NCBI RefSeq assembly: GCF_036898095.1
Contig: NC_090736.1
Location: 11,926,184-11,990,183, forward strand
Length of the DNA stretch: 64,000 nt
Reading direction: 5' to 3'
From: Palaemon carinicauda
Taxonomy: Eukaryota > Arthropoda > Malacostraca > Decapoda > Palaemonidae
The notes below the pieces were generated by a model. The model saw only the letters and a list, made by a program, of their open reading frames with translations, made no database searches and was not told the DNA's origin. Of this stretch, positions 18,676 to 29,135 are shown one piece after another (within the stretch, counting starts at the first letter, position 1; every line of letters begins with the position of its first letter). The translations under genes were made by a program, and so were the position numbers.

Positions 18676-20804
18676 GGGAGGCGCTCGTGCCGACAGTAAA
18701 AGAGGCAAGAGGAGAGGATCCAAGTCCTCCCGTGGCAGAGTCTGACTGCCCACGTCCTCAGACAGCGGTAGGGGCCAGACTGAACAACTTCTGGCAGGCC
18801 TGGGAGAAGAGGGGTGCAGACCGAGAGTCTGTGTTGTTGCTCAAGGAGGGGTACAAAATACCTTTTGTACGGAGACCTCCTCTGGTAAAAGTTCCTATAG
18901 ACCTCTCTCCCAGGTGTCGAGAGGAGTCAAGGAGACAGGCACTACAACTGCAGGTGTCTCAGTTGCTAGAGAAGGGAGCGGTGGTGAAAGTCTCGGACCT
19001 TCAATCACCGGGATTTTACAACCGTCTCTTCCTAGTCCCAAAGCATACAGGAGGTTGGAGGCCGGTGCTGGATGTCAGTGCGCTCAACGTTTTTGTTGTC
19101 AAAACAAAATTTACGATGGAGACCACGAAGTCCATCCTAGCAGCGGTCAGAGTGGGAGACTGGATGGTCTCTCTCGACCTGCAGGATGCGTACTTCCACA
19201 TTCCTATACACCCGGATTTTCAACCGTATCTGAGGTTTGTATACAGGAATGTGGTGTACCAATTCCGAGCACCGTGCTTCGGCCTCAGCCCTGCTCCTCT
19301 TGTTTTTACGAGGCTCATGAGAAATGTGGCAAAATTTCTTTATTTATCGGGGATTCGAGCCTCCCTGTACCTGGACGACTGGCTGCTCAGAGCGTCGTCC
19401 TGTCATCGCTGTCTGCAGGACCTTCAATGGACGTTGGATCTTGCAAAGGAGTTGGGACTGTTGGTGAACTTAGAGAAGTCTCAGCTGACTCCCTCCCAAA
19501 CGATTCTCTATTTGGGGATGGAGATTCGCAGTCTAGGTTTTCGGGCTTTTCCGTCTGCCACCAGGATAGATCAAGCCTTGCTCAAAGTCCGCCTCATGCT
19601 GAGAAAAGACCGTTGCTCAGTGAGAAGTTGGATGAGCCTCCTAGGGATGCTGTCATCCCTGGAACAATTTCTCTCTCTAGGGAGACTTCACCTTCGCCCT
19701 CTCCAGTTCCATCTAGACTCCCATTGGGACAAGAACAAGTCTTTGGAAGCTGTCTCAATCCTGATCTCCGAACCAGTAAAGACGTGCCTGAACTGGTGGG
19801 ACAGCAACATAGGTCTTCGAGAGGGTCTGTCCCTGGCGGTCAAGAACCCAAACCACGTGTTATTTTCAGACGCGTCGGATTTGGGTTGGGGAGCGACTCT
19901 GGACGGTCTGGAATGTTCGGGTCTTTGGACGTCGAATCAGAGGAGCCTTCACATCAACTGCAAGGAGCTGTTGGCTGTTCACTTGGCCTTGACGAGTTTC
20001 GAGAGTCTTCTCCGAAACAAAGTGGTAGAAGTGAATGCGGACAACACCACAGCCTTGGCGTACATCTCCAAGCAAGGAGGCACTCACTCCCACACACTGT
20101 TCGTCATCGCAAGGGACCTCCTCATCTGGTCAAAAGATCGAGGCATCTCACTGTTGACGAGGTTCGTCCAGGGAAAATTGAACGTCTTGGCGGACTGTCT
20201 CAGTCGGAGAGGTCAGGTGATCCCTACAGAATGGACCCTCCACAAGGACGTGTGCAAGAGTCTTTGGATGACTTGGGGTCAGCCCACCATAGACCTCTTT
20301 GCGACCTCATTGACCAAAAGGCTCCCGACCTATTGCTCTCCAGTCCCAGATCCAGAGGCGGCCCACATAGATGCCTTTCTGCTGGACTGGTCTCACATGG
20401 ACGCTTACGCATTCCCGCCGTTCAAGATCATCAACAGGGTTCTGCAGAAGTTCGCCTCTCACGAAGGGACAAGCTTGACGTTGGTTGCTCCCCTCTGGCC
20501 CGCGAGAGAGTGGTTCACAGAGGTACTTCAATGGCTGGTAGACGTTCCAAGGAGTCTACCTTTAAGGATGGATCTCTTACGGCAGCCCCACGTAAGGAGT
20601 CTTCATCAAAGCCTCCCCGCGCTTCGTCTGACTGCCTTCAGACTATCGAAAGACTCTCAAGAGCTCGAGGATTTTCGAAGGAGGCAGCCAGAGCGATCGC
20701 GAGGGCTAGGAGATCATCTACTATCAAGGTCTACCAGTCGAAGTGGGAGGTCTTTAGAGAGTGGTGCAAGTCATCCTCTATTTCCTCTTCCAGTACCTCT
20801 GTAG
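18642..20804 (+). CDS. DIRS reverse transcriptase-RNase H-methyltransferase-like protein, intact (element B)
   Basis: Copies element RNA into DNA. The frame is open from 18642 (after a stop at 18639) and has no ATG before the RT domain; counting from a GTG at 18657 there are 715 codons. It overlaps the ORF1 end in the -1 frame, so it is probably made by frameshifting or reinitiation (inference). RT motifs: RLFLVPKHTGGWRPVLDVSA, SLDLQDAYF (D174), FGLSPAPLVF, YLDDW (D240, D241). RNase H: FSDASDLGWG (D405), CKELLAVH (E437), NADNTTAL (D462), LADCLSR. From about 540 on, DLFATSLTKRLPTYCSPVPD and YAFPPFKIINRVLQK resemble the degenerate adenine-methyltransferase segment of DIRS proteins. Its 3' end overlaps the YR gene by 274 bases. 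Confidence 0.9.
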   Translation, partial: VYPAFVAEPPVREALVPTVKEARGEDPSPPVAESDCPRPQTAVGARLNNFWQAWEKRGADRESVLLLKEGYKIPFVRRPPLVKVPIDLSPRCREESRRQALQLQVSQLLEKGAVVKVSDLQSPGFYNRLFLVPKHTGGWRPVLDVSALNVFVVKTKFTMETTKSILAAVRVGDWMVSLDLQDAYFHIPIHPDFQPYLRFVYRNVVYQFRAPCFGLSPAPLVFTRLMRNVAKFLYLSGIRASLYLDDWLLRASSCHRCLQDLQWTLDLAKELGLLVNLEKSQLTPSQTILYLGMEIRSLGFRAFPSATRIDQALLKVRLMLRKDRCSVRSWMSLLGMLSSLEQFLSLGRLHLRPLQFHLDSHWDKNKSLEAVSILISEPVKTCLNWWDSNIGLREGLSLAVKNPNHVLFSDASDLGWGATLDGLECSGLWTSNQRSLHINCKELLAVHLALTSFESLLRNKVVEVNADNTTALAYISKQGGTHSHTLFVIARDLLIWSKDRGISLLTRFVQGKLNVLADCLSRRGQVIPTEWTLHKDVCKSLWMTWGQPTIDLFATSLTKRLPTYCSPVPDPEAAHIDAFLLDWSHMDAYAFPPFKIINRVLQKFASHEGTSLTLVAPLWPAREWFTEVLQWLVDVPRSLPLRMDLLRQPHVRSLHQSLPALRLTAFRLSKDSQELEDFRRRQPERSRGLGDHLLSRSTSRSGRSLESGASHPLFPLPVPL

Positions 20805-21703
20805 CCCAAATTGCAGACTTTCTCTTGCATCTGAGAAATGTTCGCTCCCTCTCTGCTCCCATTATTAAGGGCTACAGGAGCATGTTGGCTTCTGTGTTCA
20901 GACATAGAGGCTTGGATCTGTCAAATAATAAAGATCTCCAAGACCTCCTTAAGTCCTTCGAGACCTCTAAGGAGTGTCGTATGTCAACTCCTGCTTGGAA
21001 CTTAGACGTGGTCCTAAGGTTCCTAATGTCCGACAGGTTTGAGCCATTGCATTCAGCCTCCCTGAAGGATCTCACCCTCAAGACGCTTTTTTTGGTGTGC
21101 TTGGCTTCGGCTAAAAGGGTCAGTGAGATCCATGCCTTTAGTAAGAACATCGGCTTCTCTACAGATAAAGCCACATGTTCGCTTCAACTTGGTTTTTTGG
21201 CCAAGAATGAACTGCCTTCTTGTCCTTGGCCTAAATCTTTTGATATACCTTGCCTGTCAGAAATCGTAGGCAACGAGGTTGAAAGAGTACTGTGCCCAGT
21301 TAGAGCTCTTAAGTTTTATTTGGCTCGTACTAAACCATTACGAGGTGGTTCTGAGGCCTTATGGTGCTCCGTTAAGAAGCCCTCATTGCCCATGTCTAAA
21401 AATGCTTTATCGTACTTTATTAGATTTTTAATCCGGGAGGCACATTCTCATTTAAGTGAGAAAGATCGTTGTTTGCTTAAGGTCAAGACGCACGAAGTGA
21501 GAGCGATAGCAACTTCGGTGGCTTTTAAGCAAAACAGGTCTCTGCGAAGTATTATGGACGTGACCTTTTGGAGGAGCAAGTCGGTGTTCGCTTCATTTTA
21601 CTTAAAAGACGTCCAGACTCTTTATGAGGACTGCTACACCCTGGGTCCATTCGTTGCAGCGAGTGCAGTAGTGGGTGAGGGTTCTACCACTACATTCCCT
21701 TAA
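20531..21703 (+). CDS. DIRS tyrosine recombinase, intact, 390 residues (element B)
   Basis: Integrase of the element: cuts and rejoins DNA through a phosphotyrosine to insert the circular copy. I chose the ATG at 20531 (MAGRRSKEST), which element A also has and which lies inside the RT-RNase H gene in the +2 frame. Catalytic residues: R196 in SAKRVSEIHAF, H321 and R324 in HEVRAIATS, Y357 in FASFYLKD. N-terminal DNA-binding segment IKVYQSKWEVFREWC and IIKGYRSMLASVFRHRG. The protein ends VVGEGSTTTFP. The frame is also open upstream to 18914, but that part is only a shadow of the RT gene. Confidence 0.9.
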   Translation: MAGRRSKESTFKDGSLTAAPRKESSSKPPRASSDCLQTIERLSRARGFSKEAARAIARARRSSTIKVYQSKWEVFREWCKSSSISSSSTSVAQIADFLLHLRNVRSLSAPIIKGYRSMLASVFRHRGLDLSNNKDLQDLLKSFETSKECRMSTPAWNLDVVLRFLMSDRFEPLHSASLKDLTLKTLFLVCLASAKRVSEIHAFSKNIGFSTDKATCSLQLGFLAKNELPSCPWPKSFDIPCLSEIVGNEVERVLCPVRALKFYLARTKPLRGGSEALWCSVKKPSLPMSKNALSYFIRFLIREAHSHLSEKDRCLLKVKTHEVRAIATSVAFKQNRSLRSIMDVTFWRSKSVFASFYLKDVQTLYEDCYTLGPFVAASAVVGEGSTTTFP

Positions 21704-22092
21704 TCCCAATATCCTTTTAATCTTCTCTTGAAATGTTTTTAATCTTGTCTTGGGTTGTACGGAAGACTAGGAAGTCTTTCGCATCCTTTTTGATTTGGCG
21801 GGTGGTCAAATGTCATTTCTTGAGAGCGCCCAGATTAAGGGTATTGATGAGGTCCTGTTATATGGGTGGTCGCCCTGGATATAACAGCTCCTGGGAGTCT
21901 TTCAGCATCCTGAGAGGATGGCTGGGCTTCGTGAGGAAAGCGGACTAATAAGGCAGAGTAATCGTCAGAGTCAGCTTCCTTACCAGGTACCTATATTTAA
22001 GTGGGTTTTTTTATATAATTGTCAAAATCTCATGAGCATATACCCCTTTATTGCATTAATACTGGTCTCTATCCACCACCATGGGTGTGAAT

Positions 22093-22184
22093 CAGCTATT
22101 ATATATTCACCGGCTAAGTTTAATATTTAAAAATATTTTGATTATAAAATAAATTTTTGAATATACTTACCCGGTGAATATATA
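22093..22184 (+). repeat. ICR of DIRS B
   Basis: Reverse complements of a left outer end (CCGGCTAAGTTTAATATTT) and of the right outer end (TTTTGATTATAAAATAAATT to ACTTACCCGG) fused. It predicts a left end with ...AAACTTAGCCGG, but the actual left end reads ...ATACTTACCCGG. The 21704-22092 noncoding stretch before it contains no gene. Confidence 0.88.
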
Positions 22185-22228
22185 AATTAAAGGCCCTCCC
22201 TTCCTCCCCGATAGAGACCCAGCGGACT

Positions 22229-22376
22229 GAGAAGAACTGGAGAACTTGACAAGTATATGCGGTATCTGGCCGATAGTCGGCGCTGGTGGTCACACCCGCA
22301 ACCTTCACGGCGATCGCTCGCGAGTTTTTGGAATCTGTCGAGCCGTCCGAGACGTCAGCTATTATATATTCACCGG
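22229..22376 (+). repeat. Right ITR of DIRS B
   Basis: Inverted partner of 15871-16018, including the B-specific GACGTCTCGGACGG variant. The right outer end follows to about 22415. Confidence 0.92.
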
Positions 22377-22489
22377 GTAAGTATATTCAAAAATTTATTT
22401 TATAATCAAAATATCATATTACTGCTGACATTAAAGTTTGGTATCGTATCAAGATTTAGAATATTGGCAACAATCTTTGTGAACTCTCA

Positions 22490-22770
22490 CGAGCTATGAG
22501 CCCGTATCCCAGTCTCTCTTATCGAGAACTGAAAGCTCATATCTAGAGGTATAAGCATACAATCACAAGATCGACACTCACGATCACGAACTAAACGCTC
22601 ACGATCGTGAGCACGAACAAGAAGCTCATGATAACCGGCACAAGCCAGACACTAAATATGAGCTGAAGCTCATGGTTATGAACTAAATGCTCACAATCAT
22701 AAGCTAAAAGCTCACGATCATACATTCTCACGATCACGAGTAAGATGCTAATGATCACAATATAGTCACG
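22490..22770. repeat. Degenerate GCTCACGATC-type tandem repeat
   Basis: Variants of CTCACGATCACGAACTAAA and AGCTCATGATT recur about ten times at irregular 20-30-base spacing. No gene is seen in 22416-23135, which otherwise is AT-rich single-copy-looking DNA. Confidence 0.6.
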
Positions 22771-23165
22771 CACAAGTGCTGCCTGATATTCTCTAGTCAG
22801 AGACTAGTGATCACTATAAGGAACACAACTTTTAATTTAGAGTTGCAAAGATTATACGAAGCTTGAAATCCTTATGTACAGTACTTGGAGTAAGAATTGG
22901 GAACTGCTTAGATAATTAAGCAATTTCATCAAAGTTGTAATTATCAGCTTTTTCTGTTATGATCATAAACTTATGACCCAGACAATACTTAGAATATAAC
23001 ATAGTTCATACTCAAACTTCCTAAATTATCCTAAGGAATTCTGTTCATGAGTCATTTAAACCTCTGATGTAAGTACTATTTCTAACAATGGTTAAGGAAG
23101 TGTTAACTTTGTTTTAATGTTAAACCTATTTTTTAATTTGTTCCGTAACTGAAATACAAACCACG

Positions 23166-23321
23166 CTATTTAATATGGGTATTACTTTCGGCGTAGCTGA
23201 AATGACGAGCCATTAGAATTTTAACGAGGGTTTACTACTCCCTCGCTAGTTAGCGAGGGGGTAGGGAGGGGTAGCTTGCTACCCCTCCCCCCCTCACACA
23301 CCTGTGATTAGCTCACTTTGC
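23166..23321 (+). repeat. Left ITR of DIRS D
   Basis: CTATTTAATATGGGTATTAC through CTCACTTTGC, complementary with some indels to 30461-30590. It holds the hairpin CCTCGCTAGTTAGCGAGG and G/C-rich tracts. Confidence 0.88.
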
Positions 23322-23436
23322 TTTTGGCTCGGATGACGATCTGACGTGTCTGCTCCCACCTTCGCTTACTTGGCAGACTTTTATCTTTGTTTTTGCTTTT
23401 TCTTTTTTACAGTGTGTTTGAAAGTTGGCCTCTACC

Positions 23437-26400
23437 ATGCGGAAGTGTCCCGGCTTACCTGACCGCCCTTGTGGTACTTATATGTCGGCGGTCGACACGG
23501 ACCCTCACACCTTATGTCCTTTTTGTAGGGGTCAACGGTGTGATAGGAATAGAGTATGCGGTGAGTGTAGGGAGTGGTCTACCTCCCAGTGGGAGAGGTT
23601 TTCCCGGTGCCGGAAGAAGAAGTCCAAACGGGATATTTCTCCTTCAGGGGTTTCCTTGAAGAAAGAAAATCCCATGGACTCTTCTTCCGTATCCCGAACC
23701 TCCTCCGAAGCTCCCACTCGATCGGTCTCTCCCGAGAGGCTGTCGAGTGGTAGCGTAGGCCGTACTTACGTTCACCAACCTCAGGGTTCGGGAGAAGGAG
23801 TTGCCTCCCATAGCGAGGCAGCTCCTCCTCCTCCCCCGGGGGAGGATATTTCTGGTAGCAATGTATCTAACAATGATTTGTTACAGCTTTGGGCTTCCTT
23901 GGGGCTTCAGGGTTCGCCCTCCAAGGAAGCCCTGTTTGACATAATCAGGTTGGGGGCTGCTGTCAAACAGTCGCCGACAGTAGCAGAGGTTGATCCTGTC
24001 TATCGTCGACGTTGTTGTGGCAGGGGCTTCCGACGAGTTAGGTCAAACCCCTGCTATGGTTCCTGATGTAGCTGAATGCTTAGTTCCCCCCTCGGGGGAG
24101 TTCACTATCAGAGACTCCTCTTCGGAGGACTGACGATGGTCTGCCTGCTGCCCCAAGAGGACGTATCAGACGGAAAGCTCGCCCTCCTCTTCGCCGTAGA
24201 GGCTTTCCTTCTCCCAACAAGGGAGTTAGGAGGCGCCTCTATGGTTCTTTGCCTTCGCAGTCCCCCGCAGAGGATCCTCCTCGCCGTGCACCGACCGTTG
24301 CAGCTGCATCCCTGGACCTCTCTGCAGATTGTTCACGATCTCCTTCGCCTGCCAGATCTGCTGACCTCCTGTCTCCGTTCCTGGCTGCTGACGCGCTGTG
24401 GGCGCCCACACACCCCGTTATCCAATGGGCATCGATCCCTTCGGGGCAAAAGGGGCTTTCTCACATTGTGAGTAAGTCCCTTAAGCGCCAGGTATCCCCT
24501 GCGCGCCAACGTTCTCCTGCGCGCCCGAGCGCAATTGCGCGCAAGCGCTCGCCTGCTGTTCCTGAGACATCACTTCAGAGACCTCCTGTTCCAGGGACAA
24601 CGCGCCAGCGATCTCCTGTTGCTGAGACTACGCGCCAGCGCTCACCTGCGCACCAGTGATCTTCTCCTCGCCAATGCACAACTGCGCGCCCTCATCTGGA
24701 TGTGCCACGCGCGCCCTCATCCGGATGCGCCACGCGCGCCCACAATCTCCTGCTCGCCAGCGTTCTCCTGCGCGCCCACGATCTCCGGATCTGGGCGCAG
24801 GAGGGAAGAATCTTTCTTCTCCTTCCCGTCAGCGATCTCCTACGCGCCTTCGGACCTCACCTGCTCGTCAGCCCTTGCCTGCGCGCCATCGCACGCAGTC
24901 TCCATCGCGCGCACCTGTTCCAGCTCCTGCTGTGCGCCCTGCTGCGCGCCCACCCGCTAGGGGTATTTCCACTGTGCGTGCGCGCATGCCTTCTAGAGCT
25001 CATCGAGATCCTGTGCGCCCGCGCGCGCAAGCGTTTGCACACCCTTCTGCGCTCCCTCTGCTTCCGCCAGATTGCGCACTTGCGCGCCCGTGCGCGCCAT
25101 TGCTCGCCAACGTGCCCACTCGCCCACGCGTCATAGATCGCCAGCGCGCCCACGCGCCACCTCACCTGCGCGCCATCGCTTGCCAGCGCGCCATCGCTCG
25201 CCAGCGTGCCATCGCTCGCCAGCGCGCCATCGCTCGCCAGCGCTGCCATCGCTCGCCAGCGCGCCATCGCTCTCCTGCACGCCAGCGCTCGCCCGTTCGC
25301 CTGCGCGCCCACGCACGCGAACCAGGGAAATCCCATCGCGCGATTCCCATCGGGATTCACAGTGCGAGCCCCCACGCAAAGCTACAGGAACGAGAGCGTC
25401 TTCTCAACCCCGCCCCCCTGCAAGCGCAGATCAGCGCTCCCGCATGAGGAGGGGAGAACTCTGGATAGGTCCAGGAACCAACCTCCTTCTTCCCTTTCTT
25501 TTCAGGCAGGCCCAGTTGTAGTTTCTACTCCGAAGGATCGCCCGATCCCCTTTCCTCCAGAGGGAGTCTCTGACAGCACAGCTGTCAGTAAGCAGCCATG
25601 GTTCGGGTCCCTTGTCAGAGCCCTCATGCAGGCTTTCAAACCTACCTTCTCTGAGATGGGCCTCAAATCAATGGCAGCTCCGACCCCACTGAAGAGGAAG
25701 AGAGGATTAGAAGTCGTGGTAACTTCTTCCAGGGCCAAGTTGGCTCCCCGGAAGTCCTTGAGGAAGGCTCTTTCCACCCCCCAGATTTTCTCTCCCTCTC
25801 CTGTGGACGAGGATTTTTCGTCCTCGGGAGTCTACAGAGGTGAGACGTTCTCCCATCGCACCAATAGGAGAAACCCCACCTCGTGCAGGAGAATCGTCCC
25901 GGGTTGGGGCGGAGAAGAGCCCACAGACGTCGTTGTTGGAGTCCTGTATTCCTCCCAGGAGGGAACCTAAGGACTCTAAGACCATCCCCAAGTCATCCTC
26001 AAGGATTCGACCAGAGCCAACTAGACCCGCAGAGAACGTCTACGTGTCCCCCCAAGAAGAGCCTTTGGGTACGGGAGACTTTGCAGCCAGTTCTCCAGGA
26101 GGGGGGTCACAGGAGTCAGAGCATGCCTTCTGGCAGGTTCTGACCCTGATGAGGCATCTCAACGGGTTCCCTGATCCTGAGATTCCTCCTCGAGAGGGCA
26201 AGGACACGGTCCTGGACCGAGTCTTTGGCACTCAGAAGCCCGTTAAGGCCAGTGCGGCTTTGCCCTGGTCCCAAGGGGTGAAGAGTGCCAGGGATAAGGT
26301 TGAGGGCCAGCTCTCCGAGCTCGCCTCCTCCAGCCGTTCCACTGCTGGCAACAAGCTCCTCCCTCCTCGTATCCACCAGAGGAGGTACTTTGAGATCATG

Positions 26401-26943
26401 GAGGAGTCTTGCCTAGCTCTCCCCTTGCACCATTCTGTGGAAGAGCTCACCAAAGGAGTCTCTCTATAGAGGCTCTTTAGCCGGCAAGTGTCTTTCTCGG
26501 CGACAGAGATCCTTAGTCAGGAGAAGGTTGCGAAGTGTGCCATGCAGGCTACTTCGTGGCTGGATGTCTGGCTGAGGTCTCTTGGCATCCTGTTGCGATC
26601 CAAGGACCTGTCTAAGGAGAGCACCAGGAAGGCCCTGGAGACCTTCCTCCTTTCGAGCACCCGCACCATTGAGTTTCTGTCCCACCAAGTCTCGAACTTG
26701 TGGGCCAATTCCATTCTGAAACGACGTGATGCGGTGGCAGAGAGGTTCCACACGAAGGTCCCAGCCGTCGAGGTCAGCAGTCTCAGACATTCTTCCATTT
26801 TGGGAAAGAATCTGTTTGAGCCTAAAGACGTGGAACAGGCAGCTGAGAGGTGGAGGAAGTCCAACCAGGACTCTCTCCTACATAGGGCTCTTACATCAAA
26901 GCTCTATAAACCTCCAGCACCTCAACAACCTCGCCCGTCCTAG
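23437..26943 (+). pseudogene. DIRS ORF1 (gag-like) protein with frameshifts (element D)
   Basis: Putative capsid-like, nucleic-acid-binding protein. The first ATG is at 23437. Residues 4-44 form a Cys/His cluster (C4, C12, H24, C27, C30, C35, C41, C44) whose DPH-x2-C-x2-C-R-G-x2-C-x5-C-x2-C spacing is identical to that of element B, followed by EWSTSQWERFSRCRKKK. The frame is lost at 24066. An Arg/Ser/Pro/Ala minisatellite covers about 24480-25320 and changes frame inside. The conserved C-terminal half is found at 25840-26469 (with AFWQVLTLMRHLNGFPDPEI), a stop at 26467-26469, then 26488-26943 in the same frame (FLSHQVSNLWANSILKRRDA). At least three frame changes and one stop. Confidence 0.8.
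24480..25320 (+). repeat. GC-rich minisatellite encoding RSPAR-type repeats
   Basis: Variants of an 18-bp unit (GCGCCATCGCTCGCCAGC) encode RHRSPA/RQRSPA. The best-preserved run, about six units, is at 25175-25275. Imperfect units spread over the whole interval. The unit has no stop in any of six frames, so long open frames appear on both strands here; those on the - strand are not genes. Confidence 0.85.
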
Positions 26944-26949
26944 ACGACA

Positions 26950-29135
26950 AAACCGGCAGTGGCAGCAAAGGCAACGGTGTCGAAGCCCTTTCCTGTCAAA
27001 GACAGGAAAGGCAAAAAGTCCTCCAGGGGGGGGGGGGGGGGAATCCTAAAGGGAGTTGCTGAGGCCGCAAACGCTAGGATTGGCAATCCCCCTGCATGTC
27101 CACCAGTGGGGGGATGCCTACAAAGTTGCGCAATCAGGTGGCAGCAACTCGGGGCCGATTCCTGGACGATTTCCGTAATCAGTCAGGGATATCGCGTCCC
27201 GTTCACAACATCTCTACCTCCCCTGACAGCAGATCCAGTGTTGTTGAGCTCCTTTGCCATGGGATCGGCAAGGGGGCAAGCCCTACGGGCAGAAGTCGAG
27301 ACCATGTTAAAGAAGGGCGCTCTCCAGGAGGTCGTCGACAGTTCCCCTGACTTCTTCAGTCGACTCTTTCTTGTAAGGAAGGCGTCTGGAGGCTGGAGAC
27401 CAGTCATTGACCTCTCAGCTCTGAACAGGTTTGTCAAACAAACCCCGTTCAGCATGGAGACGGCGGACACGGTCAGACTTGCAGTGAGACCACAAGACTT
27501 CATGTGTACACTGGACCTGAAGGACGCGTACTTCCAGATCCCAGTCCATCCGTCTTCAAGGGAGTACTTAAGATTCGGCCTAGACAACAAGATCTACTAG
27601 TTCAAGGTGCTGTGTTTCGGTCTCTCCACAGCACCTCAGTTATTTACCAGAGTGTTCACCCTGATTTCTTCGTGGGCTCACAGGATCGGCATCCGTCTCC
27701 TCCGTTATCTGGACGACTGGCTGATCCTGGTAGACTCGGAGGCAACCCTTCTTCGACACCGAGACAAGCTTCTGGGACTTTGCCAAGATCTAGGGATCAT
27801 GATAAATCTCGAGAAGTCTTCTCTGGTTTTAACTCAGCGACTGGTATATCTAGGCATGATATTAGACACCAATCTCCACAAAGCCTTCCCATCAGACGAG
27901 AGGATAGCAAGGCTGAGGAGGGTCGCAGATCCTTTCCTCTGACGAGAAGAACTCCCAGCCCAATCGTGGTTACGTCTCCTCTGGCCCGTCTAGTTCCAAA
28001 CGGTCGCCTCAGGATGAGCTCCCTGCAATGGCGACTCAAGTCCCGGTGGAATCAAGGACACAATTCCACGGACGTCTTGGTCCCTATGGGTCCTGCGGAA
28101 CGGACGGACTTTTAGTGGTGGGTGACAGACGAGAACCTACAAAAGGGAGTGGATCTTCTCGTCCTCCCCCCGGATTTGATGCTGTTCTCGGACGCCTCAA
28201 AGAAAGGATGGGGGCCCCATGTTCTGAATCACAGGACCTCAGGCCTCTGGTCAGAATCAGAAAAGTGCCTCCACATAAATCTGCTAGAAATGAAGCCCGT
28301 ATTCCTGGCACTTCAACAGTTCCAACAGTACCTGGAAGGTCACTCCGTGGTGGTGATGAGCGACAACACCACGGTAGTGGCTTACATCAACAAGCATGGA
28401 GGTACCTTTTCAGAGCAGCTATCCCATCTTGCAGTAGAGATACTGAGATGGACCGAAGTCCACTCGATTCCACTATCAGCTCGTTTCATTCCAGGCAAGA
28501 GGAATGTGCTCGCCGACAGTCTGAGCAGGGCATCCCAGACAGTGAGTACCGAGTGGTCTTTGGATCGTCTAGTAGCCAACAAAGTCCTGACTTTGTGGGG
28601 TTCCCCGACGATGGATCTGTTCGCGACAGCTTTGAATTTCAAGCTTCCGCTGTACTGCTCCCCAGTCCCGGACCCCAAGGCACTCTGGCAAGATGCCTTC
28701 CAGCAACGGTGGGACAACATCGACGTATACGCCTTTCCCCTGTTCTGTCTGATGAGGAGGGTACTCAACAAGACCAGAATATCGGTCAACCTTTCAGTGA
28801 CCTTGATAGCTCAGCTATGGCATCACGCAGAGTGGTTTCCGGACCTTCTGCAGCTCCTGACGGAACTCCCGAGAGAACTTCCTCCACGACACGAGCTACT
28901 CAAACAACCACACGGCAACATCTTTCACAAAGCCGTAGCTTCGCTGCGGCTTCACGCTTGGAGACTATCCAGCATCTCCTCACAGAGAGAGGCTTTTCGC
29001 AACAAGTTGCTGAAAGGATGTCTCAACACCTGCGAAAGTCATCCGCAGGGGTCTACCAGGCAAAGTGGAGAGTCTTCTGTGGTTGGTGTCGTGGAAGGGG
29101 TATCTCTCCACTCGATGCCACTATTCCAGCAATAG
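26950..29135 (+). pseudogene. DIRS RT-RNase H-methyltransferase-like protein, broken (element D)
   Basis: The RT region follows ORF1 in the same frame after its stop, with a run of G at about 27027-27041. RT motifs: RLFLVRKASGGWRPVIDLSA, CTLDLKDAYFQIPVH, FGLSTAPQLF, RYLDDWLIL. A TAG at 27598-27600 stands where Gln is expected (KIY-stop-FKV). The frame is lost near 27940. RNase H resumes in another frame by 28122 (LFSDASKKGWGP, INLLEMKPVFLAL, VMSDNTTVVAYINKHGG, NVLADSLSR), followed by DLFATALNFKLPLYCSPVPD. Catalytic residues are all present, but the protein is split by one stop and one frameshift. Confidence 0.85.

Larger units (their letters stand above)
15854..22415 (+). mobile_element. DIRS element B (family 1), structurally complete
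   Basis: A 6.6-kb DIRS retrotransposon with 148-bp near-identical ITRs, ICR and three open reading frames: ORF1 16222-18675, RT-RNase H-methyltransferase-like 18642-20804 and YR 20531-21703. No stop or frameshift interrupts any of them. It is the most complete copy in the window and the natural reference for A, C and F. The left outer end does not match the sequence predicted by its own ICR. Confidence 0.92.

Noticed and set aside
18914..20530. Long upstream extension of the element B recombinase frame
   Set aside because: It overlaps the RT-RNase H gene in another frame and shows no motif; the ATG at 20531 matches the start in element A.
24857..25379. Antisense open frames rich in RWRAMA repeats
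   Set aside because: By-products of a stop-free GC-rich minisatellite; no domain and not conserved outside the array.
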